The position numbers and the translations under genes were made by a program. 64,000 nucleotides of DNA. Origin: Comamonadaceae bacterium (lineage in GTDB: Bacteria > Pseudomonadota > Gammaproteobacteria > Burkholderiales > Burkholderiaceae_C). Positions 17,952 through 25,400 of this stretch are shown in pieces. The stretch spans positions 1-64,000 of the forward strand of contig CANBVJ010000005.1 in NCBI GenBank assembly GCA_947372865.1, written 5' to 3'. Position 1 is the first letter of the stretch. Each line of letters starts with the position of its first letter. The notes under the pieces were generated by a model. It made no database searches. It was not told the DNA's origin and saw nothing but the letters and a program-made list of their open reading frames with translations.

Positions 17952-18690
17952 CATCTTGCTGCGCGGCAAACACATCAGCCGCCGCTGGGGCGGTTTGCTG
18001 GCGCTGAACGACGTGTCGATTGACGTGGCGCGCGGCACGGTGCACGCAGTCATCGGCACCAACGGGGCGGGCAAATCTACGTTGGTGAATATTTTGTCTG
18101 GCGAGATTGCGCCGTCTGGCGGCACGGTAGAACTGCTGGGCCAGGACGTGACGCACTGGACCCAACCCCGGCGCGCCCGTGCGGGCTTGGGCCGCAGCTA
18201 CCAGCGCAACACCATTTACCCCAGCTTTAGCGTGCTGGAAAACTGCCGCTTGGCGGCGCAGGCTGCCGCGCAAAAGCCCTGGGCCCTTTGGCAAGACGCG
18301 CGCCGTTGCCCGGCCAGCAGCGCCGCCGCCCAGGCCGCTGCCCAGCGCGCCGGCCTGGGCGACGTGCTCGAGCGCGAGGCCGGTTTGCTCTCGCACGGGC
18401 AAAAGCGGCAGTTGGAAATCGCCATGTGCCTGGCCACCGCGCCGCAGGTGCTGCTCTTGGACGAGCCGCTGGCCGGCATGGGCGCCGAAGAAACCGAACG
18501 CATGCTGGCGCTCTTGGAGTCGCTCAAGGCTACGCACGCGATTTTGCTCATTGAGCACGACATGGACGCGGTGTTTCGCGTGGCGGACTGCATTACCGTG
18601 ATGGTTAACGGCGGCGTGATCGCCTCGGGCAGCCCCGACTTTGTGCGCAACAGCGCCGAAGTGCGGGTGGCCTATCTGGGAGAACACTGA
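17938..18690 (+). CDS. Liv-type ABC transporter ATP-binding protein (LivG family)
   Basis: A 250-residue ATPase. Walker A is GTNGAGKST, the signature motif is unusual (LLSHGQKRQLEIAM in place of LSGGQ, which is common in LivG-like proteins), and Walker B is VLLLDEPLAGMG, followed by the switch His in LIEHDMDAVF. The open frame extends 66 bases upstream, but ATG 17938 has AGGAG six bases before it and gives the family N-terminus. It overlaps livM by 14 bases and ends one base before the next start. Confidence 0.92.
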   Translation: MADTDILLRGKHISRRWGGLLALNDVSIDVARGTVHAVIGTNGAGKSTLVNILSGEIAPSGGTVELLGQDVTHWTQPRRARAGLGRSYQRNTIYPSFSVLENCRLAAQAAAQKPWALWQDARRCPASSAAAQAAAQRAGLGDVLEREAGLLSHGQKRQLEIAMCLATAPQVLLLDEPLAGMGAEETERMLALLESLKATHAILLIEHDMDAVFRVADCITVMVNGGVIASGSPDFVRNSAEVRVAYLGEH

Positions 18691-18691
18691 C

Positions 18692-19405
18692 ATGGCACAA
18701 GACCTGATTTTGGACGCCAAGGGCATCCACGCCTGGTACGGCTCCAGCCATATTCTGCATGGGGTGGATTTGCACATAGCGCGCGGCCAGACCGTGGGGC
18801 TGCTGGGGCGTAACGGCATGGGCAAGTCCACGCTGATTCGCACCTTGCTAGGCCACGTGGCGCAGCGCAGCGGCGAGATCCACTTTTTTGGCGTGGACGC
18901 ATCGCGCCTCTTGCCGCATGCGGTAGCGCGCCTGGGCGTGGCCTATGTGCCCGAAGGCCGGGGCGTGTTTCCCAACCTGTCAGTGCTGGAAAACCTGCAA
19001 ATGGCCGCCCGCGTGGGGCGCGACGGCCGCTGCGACTGGCCCCTGGACCGCGTGCTGGCCACCTTCCCCCGCCTCACCGAACGCCTCAAAAACTTGGGTG
19101 CCCAACTCTCGGGCGGCGAACAGCAAATGCTGTCCATTGGCCGCGCGCTGATGACGCACCCGGAGCTGATGGTGCTCGACGAAGCCACCGAAGGCCTGGC
19201 CCCGCTGATCGTGGCCGAAATCTGGCGCGTGATCGGTGAGATCCGCGCCAGCGGCATCGCCACCCTCATCGTGGACCGCGACTACCGCAAGGTGCTCGAG
19301 CGCGCCGACCAGGCGCTGGTGCTGCAAAAAGGCCAGGTGGTGATGCAGGGCACGGGCGCGGCCCTGTTGAGCGACCCAGCGCTGGCGACTTATTTGGGGG
19401 TTTGA
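18692..19405 (+). CDS. Liv-type ABC transporter ATP-binding protein (LivF family)
   Basis: A 237-residue ATPase, last gene of the boxD-led operon. Walker A is GRNGMGKST, the signature is LSGGEQQM, and Walker B is LMVLDEATEGLAP, where Ala replaces the usual Pro after Asp-Glu. The switch region reads LIVDRDYRKVL, without the His, as is usual for LivF proteins (normally VEQN). The start at 18692 (MAQDLIL) was chosen over the in-frame ATG at 18641, which is inside the previous gene. A structured stretch without a T-tract follows the stop. Confidence 0.92.
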   Translation: MAQDLILDAKGIHAWYGSSHILHGVDLHIARGQTVGLLGRNGMGKSTLIRTLLGHVAQRSGEIHFFGVDASRLLPHAVARLGVAYVPEGRGVFPNLSVLENLQMAARVGRDGRCDWPLDRVLATFPRLTERLKNLGAQLSGGEQQMLSIGRALMTHPELMVLDEATEGLAPLIVAEIWRVIGEIRASGIATLIVDRDYRKVLERADQALVLQKGQVVMQGTGAALLSDPALATYLGV

Positions 19406-19412
19406 GGGGCTC

Positions 19413-19445
19413 GCCACCCTACCTGCGCAATGCAGGCAAGGTGGC
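19413..19445. terminator. hairpin between convergent livF and adhesin genes
   Basis: The inverted repeat GCCACC-(3)-CCTGC-(5)-GCAGG-(3)-GGTGGC forms two stacked stems with a symmetric internal loop. It lies between two convergent genes only 54 bases apart. There is no T-tract on either strand, so it may be a weak terminator or an RNA-stabilising stem. Confidence 0.5.
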
Positions 19446-19459
19446 ATCTTGCCCTTGGG

Positions 19460-22400
19460 TTACATAATCGCGTGGTTAGCTCTGCTCACTGATGCTGTCA
19501 CTTCCATGTGGTCTTTCACCAAAATTGTCACATCCAGTGTGTTCGAAGCGTGCATCCCGTCGCTGGCGATGATCTCTAGATACCATGGCGTATCTCCATT
19601 TGCGGGGTCTTGCACGTCTTTGAATTTCACTTCACCCGTAACTGCATTGAAGTTGAAGTAGTCGGCGTCGGCTCCGCTCAGGGAATAGTGCAGATTACTC
19701 AAAGTGTCCGCGTCCGTGGCATGGGCTTGGTAAACCACGTCGTTGGTGGTGATGTTCTGGGAAACATAAACCGTGTCTTCGACGGTCGCCTGCGTTGCAT
19801 CACCAAACGTGGTGTCCACACTGCCGTCAGCGTTCAAGCGCATGACGCCAAGGTGTTCTTCACCTGTATTTCCTGTGACGATGATTTTTCCATTGTCTTG
19901 CACAGAAACGTTGTAATCTCCTCCGCTGGAGTTATTCATGGGAAGAACTGCCTTGCCTCCATCACCGAAGGTGGTGTCTAAACTGCCATCGTCATTCAGG
20001 CGAATCAAACTGGCGTACCGGAACATACCAGTGTCCACAAAACTGCTTCCAGCCAATAGTATTTTTCCGTCCGTTTGGACGATGACGCTGGAACACTGGT
20101 CAATGTGCTGCTCACCGATATGCGCGGAAAAAACGCCGTTAGTACCAAATGTGCTGTCTTGCTGGCCGTCCGCATTGAGGCGAGTGACAGTGAATTCCTC
20201 ATCAGAATTGGTGCCAGCCAGCAGTATTTTTCCCTCCCCGTCCAAGGTAACGCTCTTAACAGAAAACTCTGTTTGAAAGAATGCATCGCCCGAATTGAAA
20301 TTGGTATCAAGAGAGCCTTTCGGACTAAGGTGAACGACGCTTGATTTCGAATAATCGGTGCCAACCAATACGATGCCGCCATCGCTTTGCACGGCCATAC
20401 TCGCGAAAGCGAACTTCGAGGCTTGCCCTAAGAAAACTCCATCGCTGCCAAAGCCTTTGTCGAAACTTCCGTCTTCTAATAGCCGAATGACGCTCAATTT
20501 GTCGTCGCTGATGCCTGCAACGATGATTCCTTGGCTGGTGTTTTCAATGGCAAACGCGTTGTCTCTTGTCCCCAGCGCATAAGTCAGGCTGCCGTCTTCG
20601 CTAAAACGTGTGTCAATCGTGCCATTTACAAGCAAACGCACTACCGCGAATTCGCCTGACGATGCTGCCGTTCGTGCGCTACCGGCTACTAGGATGGTGC
20701 CGTCTGCGTTGGAATGCGAGGTAGTGGCGCCAAAGTAGCTCTGCTGGCCCACGGCGTGGGAAACGGTGCCATCCGTGTCAAATGACGTGTCGACACCGCC
20801 ATCCTCGTTCAGCATTGAAATGCTGAACTTCCGCCATTCACTGCCGGCATTCTTGACGGTGCCCGACACCACCACTTTCCCATCGGTCTGAACGTAGGAA
20901 TTAAAAACCGAAACACCGCTCTCTGAACCGATGACGGCGCCGGTGTGGAAGACCGGGGCGTTGTCGTTGAGGTCGTTCACGCTCAAGGTCACATCCTGGG
21001 TCGTGACCAAGGTGGTGCTCGAGCCGCTATTGCTGGCCACCACCGTAAAGCTGTAACTGGACTGTTTTTCAAAGTCGGCCTTGTCATTGAGTGTGACTTC
21101 GCCCGAGCTGCTGATGCTCAGTAGTTTGGCATCGGTGCCAGTGAGGCTATAGACCACAGCCCGATTGGCGCTTGTGGCGTCGGCGTCCGTGGTAGAGGCC
21201 TGGTAGACCACGGTGGATGTGTCTGCGTTCTCGTTCACGCTGGCGGTGGGGTCAGATTTAAAGACCGGGGCGTTGTCGTTGAGGTCGTTCACGCCCAGGG
21301 TGACAGTTTGGGTAGCACTGGGGTTGCCAGCGGCATCTCTGGCGGTGACGGTAAAGGTGTAGCCGGTCTTGGTTTCGTAGTCGGGCGTGCTATTGATGGT
21401 GACTGCACCAGAATTGGGGTCAATCTTGAAGAAGTGCGCATCTGCACCACCGAGGGTGTAGCTGAGCTTGGCGCCCTTGTACGATGCATCGGTAAGCGAG
21501 GGCTGGTACACCACAGTGTCTACGGCGACGTTTTCATTGATAGACGCAGTGGCGCTTGCAGAAGTAAATTCTGGAGCATTAACGTCCAACGTGAACACTT
21601 TGGCGCCACTGGTGTTGTGGTTGCCAGCAACATCGGTGATTACCGCTGTGAGCGACTTTCTGCCGTCAGTGCCCAATTCGGATGGCGACACCGCAAATTC
21701 AACGTAACCGGCTTTTATGTCGGCGTCACTGAGCGTGATGATCTTGCGAGTTTCAAAACTTGCGCCATTGAGCTGTATCTCGACAGTGTCCCCTTTTACA
21801 GGGGGGGAGTAACTCTTAAGCAATCCGGCCCGCACGGTGAACCCGCCACTCGCTTCGCTGGCGTTGAGGTAGCCGTCGTCAAGCTTGCTACCAACGTAGC
21901 TCAGCACGGGGGCGTCTGGCGCAGTGTCATCGACATTTTTTACGTTCAATGTCACCGTTTTGCTGCTGGCATTGCCCGCAGCGTCGCGCGCAGTAATAGT
22001 GAACGTATAGGCCTGCCGCGTTTCGTAGTCCGGCGAGTCTTTGAGCCTTACTTCCCCGGTGCGGGCGTTGAAGGTAAAGCTGGAGGCGTTGGCTCCATCC
22101 ATCGACAGGGTAACCCCATTGCTAACGTCGCCGGTGTCGGTAACGTGGGCTGTATAAACGAGTGTGCCCGCAGCAACGTTTTCCGTGACGGTGGCTGTGT
22201 CAAGCGAGGTGATGGTGGGGGCAACCTCATCAAGGTCGTTCACTTCCAGAGTGACGGTCTGGCTGGATCGGTTACCGGCTGCGTCGGTGGCAATGACGGT
22301 AAAGGTGTAGCTTGGTTGGGTCTCAGCGTCCGGGTTATCCAGCAGGTAAACCTCACCAGTGCTGCTGTCGACGATGCTGAATTTTTCCCAGTCGTCGGAC

Positions 22401-25400
22401 TCCTGCAAGCTAAAAACGACTGCTCCGTCTGGCTCGTCTGTGTCTGCCACGTAAACCACAAGATCCGCGCCATTGTTTTCGTCAATGGAGGCAGTGCCGC
22501 CCGATGTGAACTCGGGCTTGACGGTGTCTTTCCAAAAAGAAAGGCTCTGGGTGTGGGTATTGCCGGCTTCATCGGTGATCAGCAAACTCAGCGTCTTTGC
22601 CCCATCGTCACCGAGATCGCCGACCTCCAAGTCGACGAACCCTTTATCGATGCTTGCTTGGGTTATTTGGAAATCCTGGACAAAAAACTTGTCGCCCAAC
22701 TTAAGCGAAATGAGGCCATTGAGTGGAACGATGGGGTTGCCGTCCTCTGCCAAGATCACGCGTAAGGTGTTGAATTTTTCACTGGCGTTCAAGGCTCCGT
22801 CGTCCAGTGCGCTGCCCTGAGGCTGCAGGTAGACGTCGCCTGGGGCGGTGGTATCGAGCGTGAAAGTCACACTCGCAGAGCTGGAGTTGCCAGCCGCATC
22901 GGTGTCGATGACTGTGACGGTGTGCTCGCCGTCCTCGGTTGGGGCGTAGTACACGCCAGTTGGTTCACCACCATCAATGGAGTAACTGCGCGTTACGCCA
23001 CTTGCGGCATCGCTGACGGTGAGCGAGGCGTCGCTGGTGATCGGGGTTGGATCAGTTGAGCCGGTGTCGTTATTTAGCGTCAGTTTTGGCACCTCTGGGG
23101 CTTGGGTGTCGAGGCCAAAGCTTATGCGACCGCCAGCAGTCGTGCTGTAGGTGACGTTACCTGCGGCATCGGTGACGGTGGAGCTAACGGTAATGGTGCC
23201 ATCGTCCAGATGTTTTATGTCCTCGGCGCTCAGAGTGATGGCCTGTGTATCGCCAGTGGCCTCAAAGCTCCTGAAGACGACAGGGGCAGAGGCGGCGAGG
23301 GTACTGCTGAGAGTGCTCGGGGTGGATGTTGGATGCGTGTCGTTGCGGAAAACCAGGGTGATGGTGGAGCCCTTCTCGGCGCTGACGGTGATCACGCCGC
23401 TGTCCTGTGCGGCTTCTGCGAAAGTGGCGCCGTCTTCTACGCCTGCGCCTAAGGTGAGACGGGCGACTTCGGGGGCGATGGTGTCGAGCGTGAGGGTCAC
23501 GGTCTTGGCGTCGCTGGGGTTGCCAGCGGCATCGGTTTGGGTGACAGAGACGGTGAAGCTGCCTTGGAGGTCGGCCTGTGCGGCCTGCAGGGCGGAAAGT
23601 TCGCTATCCGTGAGCGTGTAGCTCCAGGTGGTGTCGCTGACGGTGGCACTGCGGGTGTAGCCCGCAACGCTCAGGCTCACAGAGGCGCCGCTCTCGCAGG
23701 TGCCGGAGAGGGTGTTGACGCCGTCGAACTCGCTGGCGTTGATGGTGTTGTCACCCGCCACGGTGTTGATGGTGGGGGCGGCTGGGGCGACGGTATCGAT
23801 AAAGAACGTCGCCGCGTCTGTTCCATCCCGGGCAATGTTTCCATTGATATTGCCCGCAGCGTCGGCGACCACCACAGCGTAGCCGCCATCTGCCAATGCC
23901 TGACTAACAATGATCTGATAAGAGCCTGGGCTGGTTTCTTGGACGGAGTATTTAGACAGCTCAATCGAGGTCCCGTCGCGGTTTACTAAGAAGATTAAAG
24001 CACCGGGCTCAGTTGTGAAGGTGATGGTGGGGGTGCTGTCGTTGGTCAACCGATCGTTGGGGTATCCGCTGTTGTCGGTGATAGCGGTGATGCTCGCTTT
24101 TGCGGGGGCGACGGTATCGACCCGAACATCGCCAAGATGCACGCTGATGGGGTAGGTGCCACTGATAAGGGTGCTGCCACTGCCGTCTGTAATCACCGCA
24201 CCGTTGGTAACTTGGCTGACCAAATCGATGCCGTCGGCATCATTCAAGCCAGATTCCACCACGTAAGTGTAGGTGAGCTGCGTCGTGCCGCTGCCACCAA
24301 CGTAGGTGGCGTTTTTGGTAACGCCGCCGATATCGAGCACGTAGTACGGGGTACCATTTGTGGTATCCACATAGACCGCTTCGTCAGTAGTCACGGTCAC
24401 GGTGATGGTCTTGCCTAAGCCGTAGGTTTTGGCAATGCTGGTCTGGCTCAACACATCGGCATGCGAGATGACGTTGACCGTGCGGTCGTCGGACGTCAAA
24501 ACGCTGCCCCTGCCGTCCGCGATTTCAAACTTCACTGTTTTTGTGCCGGCAGCTGCCGACCAGTCTTGGGTGACACTGTTGTCGCCGGTGTTGGTGACGC
24601 CCAGATAAATTTTTGACGCCAGTGCCTGCGTTATGGCAGTCGTGGCGTTTTCGTTGAGGCGAATCCACAGAGCCTCACCGTGCCGACCCGTGTGTTCGCC
24701 GTCATAGATGCGGCCAATCTTGATGTCGGCGGCGGTGTTATTCGGGTCGTGGGGGACAACGTTGATGCCCGTATCACCGTTGTAGGTGGCGTCACTGTAG
24801 TAGTGCACATAGCCATCGGAGTCTAAAGAAAAAACACCACTGGAGCTGCTGACACCCAAGCGCAATTGGTTCATGTTGCCGCTGGTGACGCTCACCTTGA
24901 TCGTGTCGCCGCCCAAGTTGGTGCTGTCGACGTCGCTTAGCCGCAGGTGTTGCGTGGTGGTCGCAGTGCCATCTGCCACATTAAGATCGTTGGACGAGCC
25001 GTTAAACGCGATGATCCGGCCAAAGGGGTTGCTGTTTTCGTCAACGGTGCGCGTTGAATCTTGAATTTTCAAGACTGGGGCGTCCTCCGTTCCGTTGACG
25101 GTAAAGCTCACCTCTTTGGTGGTGCCGTCAGTGCTCTTGACGGTGAAGGTATCGACTTTGGTGCTGCCAGCGCCCAGGTACTGCACGTCGCTGTTGGCCA
25201 CCGTGTAGGTGTAGCTGCCGTCGGACGCCAAAACCAGGCTGCCCAGATTGCCGTCAGCACTGGTGACGGTGGTGCTGAAGCTGGCTTGGCCGGAGTCTGC
25301 ATCGCTGATGCTGATGGTGCCGGTGGCAGTCAGGTTGGCGTCGCTCACGGAAGAGTCTTCGGTCACGGCGGCCACCGTGGGGGTGCCAATGACGGCGTCC

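Noticed and set aside
18692..19405. Missing switch His in the LivF-type ATPase as a defect
   Set aside because: LivF proteins normally lack this His, so it is a family trait and not comparable to GlpS.
21308..22765. 485-codon plus-strand frame within the adhesin
   Set aside because: Complement of the repetitive adhesin; the repeats keep the opposite frame open.
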